DNA of 64,000 nt from Agaribacillus aureus (lineage in GTDB: Bacteria; Bacteroidota; Bacteroidia; Cytophagales; Cyclobacteriaceae): the NCBI GenBank assembly GCA_030442055.1, contig JAUJEB010000013.1:98577-162576 (forward strand), given 5' to 3'. Made by a program: the position numbers and the translations under genes. Below, one piece after another: positions 35,345 to 44,416 of the stretch. The notes below the pieces were generated by a model, which saw only the letters and a program-made list of their open reading frames with translations, was not told the DNA's origin and made no database searches. Numbering within the stretch: position 1 is the first letter of the stretch; every line of letters starts with the position of its first letter.

Positions 35345-36727
35345 ATGGTGCATATCTTCAATTGTCTTTTGCTGACATCTTTGTTTTTTGACGTATTTGC
35401 TTGCAATGCTACAGGTGTGACGACCTACCCGGAAAAATCAACAGGTACCAGTGAACAATATATTTGCCCTCCATGCAGCTGTTCTGGCGATCAGTTGTTT
35501 TTCTCGTCACCGGGAAAATGCAATCATTGTTCTATGCAGCTAATGAAATTAAGTACGGGAATCAATAAGGATGCCTATACCTGGACTGCTTTACTGTTTC
35601 AAAACGCAAAAATCTATTCCCAATACTACATCAGGATTATCTATCCCTTGGTTCTTTTTGTACTAATACTTTCAGTTTTTTTCCTGGTGACAATACGGAA
35701 AAATCCTCAATTATTTTTTTTCTCTCTGTTTGGTCTGTCCCTTTCTCTTTATATATTGAAATTTCAGCTATATGGAAATTGGTATGCCATTACAAATTCA
35801 AGGGTTACTTTATTTGCACCCATTTCATTTTTACTTTGGGTTTGGCCAAGTTTATTCTTTTTTTTAAAACATAGCACTTCAAAAAAGAATGTTCCTGTAC
35901 TACGGTACGTTTATAAACACTACCTTCCCGGTCTTTTCTCATTCCTGCTACAGCTAGCAATGTTGGTTGTTTACCCCTCGAGTATTGACTTCCTTTACAA
36001 CCATTTTGACTCCTATCTTGTACCCATTGAGCAAGTGTTTTTTGTATTGGGTGGATTTTACTACGGAAAAAAAATAATCGTCATGAATGGAGCTCTAAGA
36101 CAAAACCCTACAATCGGGACCGCAAAAAATAAAAGGAAATTCCGGACCTTTATACTTTTTACCTATCTGGCCAGTTCAGTAATGGGTGCCATGCTGGTAA
36201 TCAATTTTATGTTTTACAATGGCAGGGTAACTGCCCTGGACTACCATCCAGCGTGGTTTTTATTAGCCGCATTCATTCCATGGTTTTATTATGACGCGTG
36301 GGAGCATATGTTTAAGGCTAACAGAAAAATTTCCTTATTTCGATCTAAATATGCATCCTCATCATTAAGAGACAAACAAGTCCATGAAATCAAGGAAAAA
36401 CTTGAACGATTTGTTATTGGCAAACAGGTGTATCTTGATCCGGAATTAACACTCCGGCGTTTGGCAGAAGCGATCTCGGTAAAGCCGCATCACTTGTCAA
36501 GAGTTATCAACCAGGAATTCAAAATAAGTTTCACCGATTACATTAACCTGTTACGATTGGAAGAAGCAACCCGCAGATTGAAAAGCCCAAAATACAATCA
36601 TTTGAAAATTTCGGCGATTTCCTATGATTGTGGTTTTAACTCTGTCCCGACTTTTAACACACTTTTTAAGAAGGTGCATAAAGTTACCCCATCCCAGCTT
36701 AGAAAAAATTTTCAGGGGCTGACATAA
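35345..36727 (+). CDS. Membrane AraC-family regulator with N-terminal Cys-rich metal-binding-like segment
   Basis: A 460-aa protein. Residues 1-20 form a signal or lipoprotein-like segment. Residues 40-66 read 'ICPPCSCSGDQLFFSS' then 'PGKCNHCSMQL', with Cys at 41, 44, 46, 59 and 62, like the heavy-metal-binding segment of copper proteins (C..., PGKC-x2-C-x-M). About seven membrane helices follow (85-320). An AraC-type double HTH occupies 355-458 ('LTLRRLAEAISVKPHHLSRVINQ', 'ISAISYDCGFNSVPTFNTLFKK'). This looks like a one-component regulator sensing a metal or redox state outside the membrane. The target is unknown; the divergent TolB-like gene is one candidate. Confidence 0.82.
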   Translation: MVHIFNCLLLTSLFFDVFACNATGVTTYPEKSTGTSEQYICPPCSCSGDQLFFSSPGKCNHCSMQLMKLSTGINKDAYTWTALLFQNAKIYSQYYIRIIYPLVLFVLILSVFFLVTIRKNPQLFFFSLFGLSLSLYILKFQLYGNWYAITNSRVTLFAPISFLLWVWPSLFFFLKHSTSKKNVPVLRYVYKHYLPGLFSFLLQLAMLVVYPSSIDFLYNHFDSYLVPIEQVFFVLGGFYYGKKIIVMNGALRQNPTIGTAKNKRKFRTFILFTYLASSVMGAMLVINFMFYNGRVTALDYHPAWFLLAAFIPWFYYDAWEHMFKANRKISLFRSKYASSSLRDKQVHEIKEKLERFVIGKQVYLDPELTLRRLAEAISVKPHHLSRVINQEFKISFTDYINLLRLEEATRRLKSPKYNHLKISAISYDCGFNSVPTFNTLFKKVHKVTPSQLRKNFQGLT

Positions 36728-36819
36728 CTTCTGATCTTTTCCGATGGCACTCCGGTGTCATTTTCATGCTCACCGTTGGTATGCAGGTTACAAATTTTCG
36801 TTAGACATTGACCCGGAAG

Positions 36820-37392
36820 CTACTGAATATTGCGACTATAAATTAGCTGGGATCTTAAACATATCAGGGCCTTTCTCATTTGGGTTTCCACTGTTTTAAC
36901 AGAGATGTTTAACATTTGGGCTATTTCCTTATATTTAAACCCTTTGTCCCTGCTTAGCCTAAATATCTTTTTACACCTGGGCGGCAATGATTCAATGGCA
37001 AAGTTGATTCTGTTATTTAACTCGTAGAATGTATATTCGTCTTCTGGTGTCACGTGGGGCGAAGCGATGTCTAGGTAGAGGTGACTGGAAAAAAGACGTT
37101 GGTTTTGACTTTTCCGCAGATAATCTATCGATTGATTTCTGACTGCTGAAAACAGATATGCTTTGACGGAATAATTAAAGCTGATGGTATCTCTGTTTTT
37201 CCACATTTTATAAAAAACCTCGGACACCACTTCCTCGGCAATCTCCATAATCGAAACATATTTTAAAGAGTACTTACAAAGATCCTGAAAATAGAGACTG
37301 TACCATATTTCAATATCTGTACAACGCTCATAGCCGGCAATATGGTTTTGTATACTTTGAGTTCCGATGTTGTCAGCTAAAACGTTGTTCAT
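36820..37392 (-). CDS. ECF RNA polymerase sigma factor
   Basis: A 190-aa sigma-70-family factor, read from the ATG at 37392. A GTG at 37434 would add 14 residues with no family match. Region 2 is 'EEVVSEVFYKMWKNRDTISFNYSVKAYLFSAVRNQSIDYLRK'; region 4 is 'LPPRCKKIFRLSRDKGFKYKEIAQMLNISVKTVETQMRKAL'. This fits the ECF group expanded in Bacteroidota. These usually sit beside a FecR-type anti-sigma gene and a SusC-type receptor, but neither is adjacent here. It is divergent from the LacI regulator. Confidence 0.9.
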   Translation of the reverse strand: MNNVLADNIGTQSIQNHIAGYERCTDIEIWYSLYFQDLCKYSLKYVSIMEIAEEVVSEVFYKMWKNRDTISFNYSVKAYLFSAVRNQSIDYLRKSQNQRLFSSHLYLDIASPHVTPEDEYTFYELNNRINFAIESLPPRCKKIFRLSRDKGFKYKEIAQMLNISVKTVETQMRKALICLRSQLIYSRNIQ

Positions 37393-37684
37393 AGGGTCAT
37401 ATAGATTTGAAAAATTGTACAAAAACAAGAACACCCTCTTTCACCTCTCTATTTACGGCTTTGGTGCCTTATTAAGTATAAGTTTTTTTATTTAAGATCA
37501 TTACAGTTCCATCAATTATTTTTCAAAAAAACCGGCCAAACATTTCCGGGAACGTGCCCGTTTTTTTGAAAAAAGCGGCATTTTTAACAACAGAAGAAAT
37601 CATCAAATTACTTTGCTGATATTTTTATATATTTAGTAAGTCAAAAAGTTTCCTCATGTCAAAAATCAAAATTTGGATTATTTG

Positions 37685-38704
37685 ATGAAAAAGGCACCTA
37701 CTACCATCAAAGATATCGCCCGCATTCTGAACATCTCTACGTCCACTGTTTCAAGAGCATTGAATGGTCAGGCTGACATCAACCCGACAACAAAAAAGGA
37801 GGTATTGGCGCTGGTCGAAAAGTTAGAATACGAACCCAACCATATCGCCTTGAGCTTAAAGCAACGAAAGACGCATATTGTGGGAGTAATTATTCCGGAA
37901 ACCGAAAATCAATTTTATGCCAAAACCATAAGCGGCATCCAGGAAATTGCGACGGAGTATGGCTACAATGTCATGATCTGCCAATCTCATGAAAGTCACG
38001 AAATAGAGAAAAACAGCGTGCAGATGCTTGTTTCCAGCCAGGTGGACGGCTTAATCGTGGCACTTTCCACCGAAACCAAAAATTATGAGCATTTCGCGAA
38101 AATCTACCAGAAAGAATTTCCCATTGTCTTTTTCGACAGAATTTGTGAAGCATTTGACACCCCAAAAATAATCGCCGATAACTATGACGGGTCGCTGAAA
38201 GCTACAGAACATTTGATTGACGTCGGCTGCAAAAGGATCGCACATATTGCAGGGCCTCAGAATTTATTTGATTGTCATCAAAGGTTAAAAGGGTATTTGG
38301 CAGCATTAAAAAAGCATCATTTGCCCATCGACGAAGATCTTATTATCTATTCAAATTTCAGGAAGGAAAATGTAAGAGAATACACTTCGACACTGCTCGA
38401 TCTGCCAACGCCACCAGATGCTATCATGGCCATTAACGACGCCACTGCCATAGAAATGATGCATATTATTAAAGAAAGAAAATTCAAGATACCGGATGAC
38501 ATCGCGATCATAGGGTTTAACAACGATTACGTAAGCGGTTATGTGGATCCGCCTTTAACCAGCATAGAATTTCAGGCGCTGGAAATTGGCCGTCAGGCAG
38601 CCAGTATGCTGATGAAAGAGCTAGCCAACGAAAGTTTTTCCACCGGAAAAAAACTGGTGAAAAGCCAACTGATTATCCGGAAATCATCGCTAAAAAAACA
38701 TTGA
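37685..38704 (+). CDS. LacI-family transcriptional regulator
   Basis: A 339-aa repressor/activator. I start it at the ATG at 37685; a TTG 12 bases earlier is less likely. The DNA-binding domain is 'TTIKDIARILNISTSTVSRALNGQADI', with hinge 'KLEYEPNHIALSL'. The sugar-binding core follows ('VGVIIPETENQFYAKTISGIQEIA', 'DGLIVALSTETKN', 'AIIGFNNDYVSGYVDPPLTSI'). Its stop converges with the end of the NagB-like gene, the last gene of the ten-gene glycan cluster, so it is the most likely regulator of that cluster. Confidence 0.92.
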   Translation: MKKAPTTIKDIARILNISTSTVSRALNGQADINPTTKKEVLALVEKLEYEPNHIALSLKQRKTHIVGVIIPETENQFYAKTISGIQEIATEYGYNVMICQSHESHEIEKNSVQMLVSSQVDGLIVALSTETKNYEHFAKIYQKEFPIVFFDRICEAFDTPKIIADNYDGSLKATEHLIDVGCKRIAHIAGPQNLFDCHQRLKGYLAALKKHHLPIDEDLIIYSNFRKENVREYTSTLLDLPTPPDAIMAINDATAIEMMHIIKERKFKIPDDIAIIGFNNDYVSGYVDPPLTSIEFQALEIGRQAASMLMKELANESFSTGKKLVKSQLIIRKSSLKKH

Positions 38705-38789
38705 TCATTTCATATTAAACCATTTTTTGATGCGTCGGTCGGCAAACGGAGACGATTGATCTTTTTGCAAAGCCCGATTAAAACAAAAG

Positions 38790-39569
38790 CTACAGTTTAC
38801 TGGCAGACTCCAGGTCCAAATACAACGTAGCCTGGGGGTGTTCTCTTAAAATAGTGGCCGGACAGGAAACATTGACCGGGGAGCGCAACGTTTGATAAAC
38901 CGCGTCGGCCTTAGTGACTCCAGGCACCATACAAAACATATGTCTTCCGGAAAACAGGGCGGGAACGGTCAGCGTCATCGCCACCTCAGGTACATCTATA
39001 AAGTGGTGAAAACATCCATCATTTACCTGCTGTTGCCTGCTTTTATCATCTAACGTCACCACTTTTACCAGTTCGGGATCCTGAAAATCTGCTACTGGCG
39101 GATCATTAAACGCAATGTGTCCATTTTCTCCTATTCCTAACGCCACGATGTCTATAGCTTCCTCCCCCAGCAGTTTTGCGTATTCCGCACATGCCACCCG
39201 GGGATCATGTGTTTGGACCGGTAAATAGTGTACTGCGTTAAAAGGAACTTTTTCAAACAGATTTTCCTTCAGAAATATCCCGAAACTTTGTTGCAAACTA
39301 CTATTGCTTAAGCCGATGTATTCATCCATGTGAAAGCCTTCTACCTGTTCCCACCTCAAACCGGGACTGGCAATTAAATTCGATAAAAATTCATTTTGAG
39401 AAGGCGCCGCCGCAAAAATCATCCTCAGGTTCCTGTGATCGGGCATGATCTCATTCATTTTGATGGCAGCCTCCGCAGCGGCAGCTGCTCCTAAAGCCTG
39501 ACGATCCTGGTAAATTTTCACCTCCAGCTGATCCACCTTAAATCGTTCGATAAGTTTCTCTGAAATCAT
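38790..39569 (-). CDS. NagB-like glucosamine-6-phosphate deaminase/isomerase family protein
   Basis: A 259-aa cytoplasmic enzyme of the NagB/6-phosphogluconolactonase fold. Visible motifs are 'FAAAPSQNEFLSNL', 'EGFHMDEYIGL' (Asp82) and 'GIGENGHIAFNDP' (145-157). E. coli NagB has DGH...NEP in the last motif, so the usual catalytic Asp and Glu are Asn and Asp here, while the His is kept. It probably acts on an amino-sugar phosphate but may have a modified mechanism or substrate. It is the last gene of the minus-strand glycan cluster, 69 bases after the NRAMP-like gene. No NagA homologue is seen. Confidence 0.8.
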   Translation of the reverse strand: MISEKLIERFKVDQLEVKIYQDRQALGAAAAAEAAIKMNEIMPDHRNLRMIFAAAPSQNEFLSNLIASPGLRWEQVEGFHMDEYIGLSNSSLQQSFGIFLKENLFEKVPFNAVHYLPVQTHDPRVACAEYAKLLGEEAIDIVALGIGENGHIAFNDPPVADFQDPELVKVVTLDDKSRQQQVNDGCFHHFIDVPEVAMTLTVPALFSGRHMFCMVPGVTKADAVYQTLRSPVNVSCPATILREHPQATLYLDLESASKL

Positions 39570-39638
39570 TATTGTTGGTTTTTAATAGCTCTTTTTTATT
39601 TGGTTAAAATTTGATTATCTATCGTTTGGTATGTTGGA

Positions 39639-40868
39639 CTATATTTGCCCTGCAATACCCACTATTCCTGCAACGGCCATCATAACCGTAAAAAGTACGA
39701 TCACACCCATTAGCAGATTTCTTTGCCTTGAGGCCTTGTAGCCTCCCATGATCGATGGTCTGTTAATTAGTATCAACATCAGCCCGAGCACTACCGGCGT
39801 AGCAATGGCGGCCAATGCCTGTGAAATGATCATGACGAACACAGGACGCCCCCCAAACACCGGAACCACAAACCCAAGTGCCACACCAAACAAAACCAGT
39901 AACCGGGAGCTGGTGGACCGCATATTGCGAGGCTTGTTGTTGTAATCTGCCAATAACCATGGTGCCAGAATAACAATTGGAAACAGGGAAGACAAGCCTG
40001 CACTGACAATACCGGCCACAAAAATAGAAATGGCAAAACGGCCGGCCAGTGGTTCCAGCAGGTTGACCATGTCTATGGCATTTTCCACTTTCAAACCACG
40101 CGGATAAAGTGTTCCGGCAGCGGATGCCATAATGGCTATGCTTAAAACAAACATGGCCGCAGCCGAAACAAAAGCATCTCTTTTTTCCAACTTCAGGTCG
40201 CGCACTGTCCACCCTTTTTCCTGCACCAGGATGGATCGCACAACATACAGAATAGCGCCCATAGTGGTACCCACCATACCAGCTACAAGCAATAACTTGT
40301 TAGTCCCATCGGGGATTTTCGGCACCAGCCCGGCTATTACCTCCTTAGGGTCCGGGATCACCATAAACATGGTCAGTATAAAAGTGATACCCATAATGCC
40401 AACAAATACCGACAAGATCTTTTCAAAAAACCTGTGCTGACCCTGCCAAAAAAGTCCGTATAATACAGCGCCGAAAATAGCTGCGAGCAGGACCGGGTTG
40501 AAACCCTCCCCTGACGCAGTAAGTGGCCGGGACCACTCCTGCACTACCTGTATAACCACACCCATGACGCCCATGCAGGAAACCCATTCGCTGAGCAGCA
40601 AAGATCCCAATACGAATAAGGCAAATCCTTTTCCAAACTGTTGCTTAAAGCTGGAAAGAACCGTATTTCCCGTAACAGCAGTATACTGACCAAATATCAC
40701 GACCAAAAAATAGGTAAAAATACAAGACAGCAGCAACGCCCAGGTCATAGACATGCCATAGCTGGCACCTGCTGATGCCATGGTGGTAATACTGCCGGTA
40801 CCGATATTATAGCCAATAAGAAAAAGGCCCGGCGTGATCGATGCTAAAAATATTTTTAATGCTTTCAT
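39639..40868 (-). CDS. Second NRAMP-like transporter lacking metal-binding motifs
   Basis: A 409-aa inner-membrane carrier with about 11 membrane segments, read from the ATG at 40868. It is homologous to the NRAMP-like protein at 13236. Helix 1 reads 'GYNIGTGSITTMASAGASYG', with IGTG (22-25) in place of the metal-binding DPGN. Helix 6 reads 'VGTTMGAILYVVRS', with no Met-Pro-His and with Arg211 in the same place as Arg217 of the other copy. It lies between the CARDB protein and the NagB-like gene on the same strand. Uptake of a glycan breakdown product fits better than metal transport, but this is inference. Confidence 0.8.
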   Translation of the reverse strand: MKALKIFLASITPGLFLIGYNIGTGSITTMASAGASYGMSMTWALLLSCIFTYFLVVIFGQYTAVTGNTVLSSFKQQFGKGFALFVLGSLLLSEWVSCMGVMGVVIQVVQEWSRPLTASGEGFNPVLLAAIFGAVLYGLFWQGQHRFFEKILSVFVGIMGITFILTMFMVIPDPKEVIAGLVPKIPDGTNKLLLVAGMVGTTMGAILYVVRSILVQEKGWTVRDLKLEKRDAFVSAAAMFVLSIAIMASAAGTLYPRGLKVENAIDMVNLLEPLAGRFAISIFVAGIVSAGLSSLFPIVILAPWLLADYNNKPRNMRSTSSRLLVLFGVALGFVVPVFGGRPVFVMIISQALAAIATPVVLGLMLILINRPSIMGGYKASRQRNLLMGVIVLFTVMMAVAGIVGIAGQI

Positions 40869-40942
40869 GGGTTGATAACGGACAGTTGAAAATGGATAGC
40901 AAAATTCATCTTTATCCATTGTCAATTATCGACTAATAGAAT

Positions 40943-43831
40943 TTATTTTATTGTTACAGTTTTACTTACTTCGTTATTATTTCTTGTAATTTCTTTTTCC
41001 CGGCCCGAAACAATGGCACGGATCCGGTGTGTCCCTTTTTCGGCCACCCAATTAGTTGTCACTGTCTCCCACTTTGGCTCCAGGTCATTGGGTGCCTGAA
41101 TAGTTGATATCTGCCGGAAATCAATTTTTTTGTCATCGACAAAAAACGCCAGCTTAATATTTTTAGCGGCTGAATTACCAATGTTATGTACGGTGACATC
41201 TATTTGCAATGTTTCCCCCTCCCTGGCGTCTGGATTAGAAATTAAAAAGTGTTCCCTGGATAATGCCAGGTCAGGCATTGAAAACGCGGCCTTCTGGTAA
41301 GGCTCCAGTTGCTGTATAGTTATCGCAAAGCGCCTGTTTGAAGGTACGGGAATAGCCAGTTGATGCATTCTTTCGCGGATCTCAAATGTCATTTCCATCC
41401 CTGGTTTATCTATCTGGCCGTCATCATTTTCATCCGGACCGGTTTTCAGCCGATAGCGCCCCGGCTCAAGTCGCCAGGTCCGCATGGTTACTGTTTTTTC
41501 CAGGCTAAAATTAAAAAGAGATACGTTTAGTTTTTTCCGGTCTGCCTGATTGACCAGGACTGCAATATCACGCCCGGTATTTTTCCAGGTGACGGCCACA
41601 GCCGGAAACTCAAAACCAGATCCTATATGCCCGGTATACATGCCAAACAGGAGCTCCCTTTCAGGTACGTATACCCTATCAGTAAATTTCACCTCGCTTG
41701 TAAACATTGGAAAATTGTAGTTTAAAGATCCCAAAAGTCTTTTAAAACCTTTTCGAAGTTCCTCTTTATCACCTGTCGCCAGGTATTTGCTGTAGGGCAG
41801 GCCCGCCTGCGTTATAAACGGATCGTAACGGGTGCTACCTGTTAGTGTTTTAGCCAATCCGTACATTTCAGCGATCGGGTTGTTTGTTTTTTTTCCTGTC
41901 AGGTAGCCCACAGCCCATTCCTCAGAACCCGGTTGGATATCTGTGCTCCGTTCCCTGGTCCCGACATTTGTCATAAGGTCATAGGTTTTGTTCGTGGGTT
42001 TTAAGAAAATATTATCACCTGTAATAGCGTACATTCCGAGCAATTGATTATACATCTCAATCACACCACCAAGGTTTTCCCATTTATAATAATGCCAGCC
42101 GAGATTGGGGTGAAACCAGTTGTCAGAATACCCGCCGATCTCATCCGTCGCAAAAGTTACAGCCGCGGGTAAAATACCTTGTGGCTTACCCTTATCCGTG
42201 CGGTCGGCATCTTCCACCCAGGATCTTCCCCATTCTGAAAACAACCGCAAGATGGTGGGGTTGCGATTATACCACGCTGCCCACAATCCGGCAAGTGTGG
42301 CTCTGGCATTCATGGGTACATCTACTGCAACCGGTGGTTCCTCTATGACTTCCGTCGCCGAAAAGTAGCAGGATTTGAAATGACGATGTCCGCGGGGCGT
42401 GATACCTGTCCAAGTGTCACGGAAGTTTTGCATACTGATAAGGCACCTTTCCACATAAACCGGGTTTCCATAGTCCATCAGGATCATGGCCGGATGCGTA
42501 TCTCTGAACAACTCAGCGGCATGTTCCACATCCGACACTTTTTTGGCATAGGCCCGCTCTAATCTGCCGCTATTCCAAACGCCTTCCACCAGCCTGGTAT
42601 ATCCCTGCCTTGCCTTTTGATCATCAAGCCCGAAAATAGCCGGCAACCACCATCGCAGGATTTCCACATCATCGCCAAACTTTCCCCCCAGCTCACCATT
42701 TTCTGCCTGCACACTATCTACCCACCAGTGAATGATATTCAGTATGCGGCAATTGGCTGTTCGTTGCAGGTTTGCCCACACCGGGGCATGGGCAACGTCG
42801 GATACACAAGATGTTGCGTTGGGGATTTTTTCGCCTACATACATACCTAAAACTTTGTGATCCGGGTAGCGAGGCCTGATAAGACTAAAAAATTTTTGAT
42901 ATTCATTGCTGTCAAATGCCTCATGTTGTTCTTTATAGAGCCAAAAATGGATCCTTCCCAGAAGATAAGCGGCTTTATCATACAAAGGATCCCGCGGATC
43001 TGCCATGACCTGGCGCAAAAGGTCTGAGGCTATATCATACCGGTCAAAAATACTTAACCCGGTGCTTTCTACCGCCCAGGACCACCAGCCGATATCATAA
43101 TAATACGCGGCGAGCAGGTATTTATTGATAATATTTAATCGGTTGATGAGGGTAATGTCTTCAGGGTTTTTATCCAATGCGGCTTCCAGCTTGCGGCCGA
43201 AGGCGGCTACTTCGGCGGTATCCTGTTCAAGCGCGCTACTGAAAGACATGGGGGTTATATCTGCTACCGGACGCAGTTCAATACCATATAGCCCTACTTC
43301 CGCCGAAAATGGAAGCACTTTGATTTCCACATAGTCTTCCTCAATCGTAATTTGTTTCCTGGAGGTGCTGTAATGCAGGTTTGACCCGGAATTATTGATA
43401 GGGTCACTAACAAGCCTTTGATTAACCATAACACTTGCCTTAATGGTATCGCCGACACTTTTGGTATTACCCAAAGTGATGGTAAGGAAATACTTCCCGG
43501 CCGGCATATCTACCCTATAAATGACACTATCGGTCATCAACAGGCCATCCTTTGTCAGGGCATTTGATTGTTTAATTTTGGAGGCATTAAAAGACTGTTG
43601 CGGCGCTTTAATCCAGCCATAACCGATCTCCGGGCTGTAGACAGTAGAAGGAGTCACCCCGACAAATTGCCCGGCTACGACAGCGTTTTCCGGCCCCATA
43701 TCAAAGAGAAAGTTTTTGCCAGTCTTTCGCCATTGAACAGGGGCACAGGAAAAAGCTATTTGGAAAGCTAAAATGTATAAGCAAATTTTAAAAACCTCCA
43801 GCCGATTCAAACGATCTGTCCACCTCACCAT
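40943..43831 (-). CDS. Large lipoprotein: galactose-binding-like, helical toroid-like and CARDB domains
   Basis: A 962-aa lipoprotein (Cys29 in 'AFQIAFSCAPV'). Residues about 38-190 resemble a carbohydrate-binding beta domain found on rhamnogalacturonan and polysaccharide enzymes ('FLFDMGPENAVVAGQFVGVTPSTVY', 'DSVIYRVDMPAGKYFLTI'). Residues about 220-750 are mostly helical and rich in Trp and Tyr ('HPNLGWHYYKWENLGGVIEMYNQLLGMYAITGD'), like (alpha/alpha)-toroid lyases or hydrolases. The last ~100 residues are a CARDB domain ('LQIDVTVHNIGNSAAKNIKLAFFVDD'). I cannot place it in a known lyase or hydrolase family. Its position between a TonB-receptor group and a transporter gene suggests a glycan-cleaving role. 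Confidence 0.65.
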   Translation of the reverse strand: MVRWTDRLNRLEVFKICLYILAFQIAFSCAPVQWRKTGKNFLFDMGPENAVVAGQFVGVTPSTVYSPEIGYGWIKAPQQSFNASKIKQSNALTKDGLLMTDSVIYRVDMPAGKYFLTITLGNTKSVGDTIKASVMVNQRLVSDPINNSGSNLHYSTSRKQITIEEDYVEIKVLPFSAEVGLYGIELRPVADITPMSFSSALEQDTAEVAAFGRKLEAALDKNPEDITLINRLNIINKYLLAAYYYDIGWWSWAVESTGLSIFDRYDIASDLLRQVMADPRDPLYDKAAYLLGRIHFWLYKEQHEAFDSNEYQKFFSLIRPRYPDHKVLGMYVGEKIPNATSCVSDVAHAPVWANLQRTANCRILNIIHWWVDSVQAENGELGGKFGDDVEILRWWLPAIFGLDDQKARQGYTRLVEGVWNSGRLERAYAKKVSDVEHAAELFRDTHPAMILMDYGNPVYVERCLISMQNFRDTWTGITPRGHRHFKSCYFSATEVIEEPPVAVDVPMNARATLAGLWAAWYNRNPTILRLFSEWGRSWVEDADRTDKGKPQGILPAAVTFATDEIGGYSDNWFHPNLGWHYYKWENLGGVIEMYNQLLGMYAITGDNIFLKPTNKTYDLMTNVGTRERSTDIQPGSEEWAVGYLTGKKTNNPIAEMYGLAKTLTGSTRYDPFITQAGLPYSKYLATGDKEELRKGFKRLLGSLNYNFPMFTSEVKFTDRVYVPERELLFGMYTGHIGSGFEFPAVAVTWKNTGRDIAVLVNQADRKKLNVSLFNFSLEKTVTMRTWRLEPGRYRLKTGPDENDDGQIDKPGMEMTFEIRERMHQLAIPVPSNRRFAITIQQLEPYQKAAFSMPDLALSREHFLISNPDAREGETLQIDVTVHNIGNSAAKNIKLAFFVDDKKIDFRQISTIQAPNDLEPKWETVTTNWVAEKGTHRIRAIVSGREKEITRNNNEVSKTVTIK

Positions 43832-43957
43832 GATTGGTTAAAATTCAGAATTAAAAGTACAGGCTGATTTAACGCATTACCCTTCTTCGGGAATCTTACC
43901 ATCAAAAAAGAGCTTGCCGTACTTTTACTGTGCTGTGATCTCTTTAAATCACCGGCC

Positions 43958-44398
43958 TTACGGAGCCGTCAGATTAAACTCATAGTTTCCACTTAACCCA
44001 TAGGCTCTGCCCGTAAGTGGCGCGTCGGGTGCTGTAAATGTCAATACCAGGGTTGTAGCATCCCCATTAAGTGTAATATTGGCTTTGGTTCCGCTTATAA
44101 TGATGGCGTTTACATTGTCACCATCAAAGCTCCACGAACCGTTGCCGGTAAAGATCGGATCACCGTCCTGTGTGCTATAGGTTCCGGCGCTGGAAAATGT
44201 TATGGAAAAATTCTCATAAGACGGAATGGTAACGTCCACATTATCGAGCCTGACCGTGCTTGCCGACCATGTTTTTGCCAGCTTGGCGGTCTGATCTGCC
44301 TTTGGATCAGCGTCATCATCACCTCCGCAAGACCCCAGAAAGACCAGGCTTAAAGATAGTATGATAATATTAGCGGATAATATTTTTATATTTTTCAT
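43958..44398 (-). CDS. Lipocalin-like lipoprotein
   Basis: A 146-aa lipoprotein (Cys24 in 'LVFLGSCGGDDDA') with a single beta-rich domain: 'LAKTWSASTVRLDNVDV', 'FSITFSSAGTYSTQDGDP', 'GNGSWSFDGDNVNAIII' and 'TTLVLTFT'. It resembles small lipocalin-like proteins encoded beside receptors in glycan loci, which may bind ligand at the surface. It starts 18 bases after the beta-helix gene, in the same operon. Confidence 0.75.
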   Translation of the reverse strand: MKNIKILSANIIILSLSLVFLGSCGGDDDADPKADQTAKLAKTWSASTVRLDNVDVTIPSYENFSITFSSAGTYSTQDGDPIFTGNGSWSFDGDNVNAIIISGTKANITLNGDATTLVLTFTAPDAPLTGRAYGLSGNYEFNLTAP

Positions 44399-44416
44399 TT
44401 TATGCCGATTTAAGTA

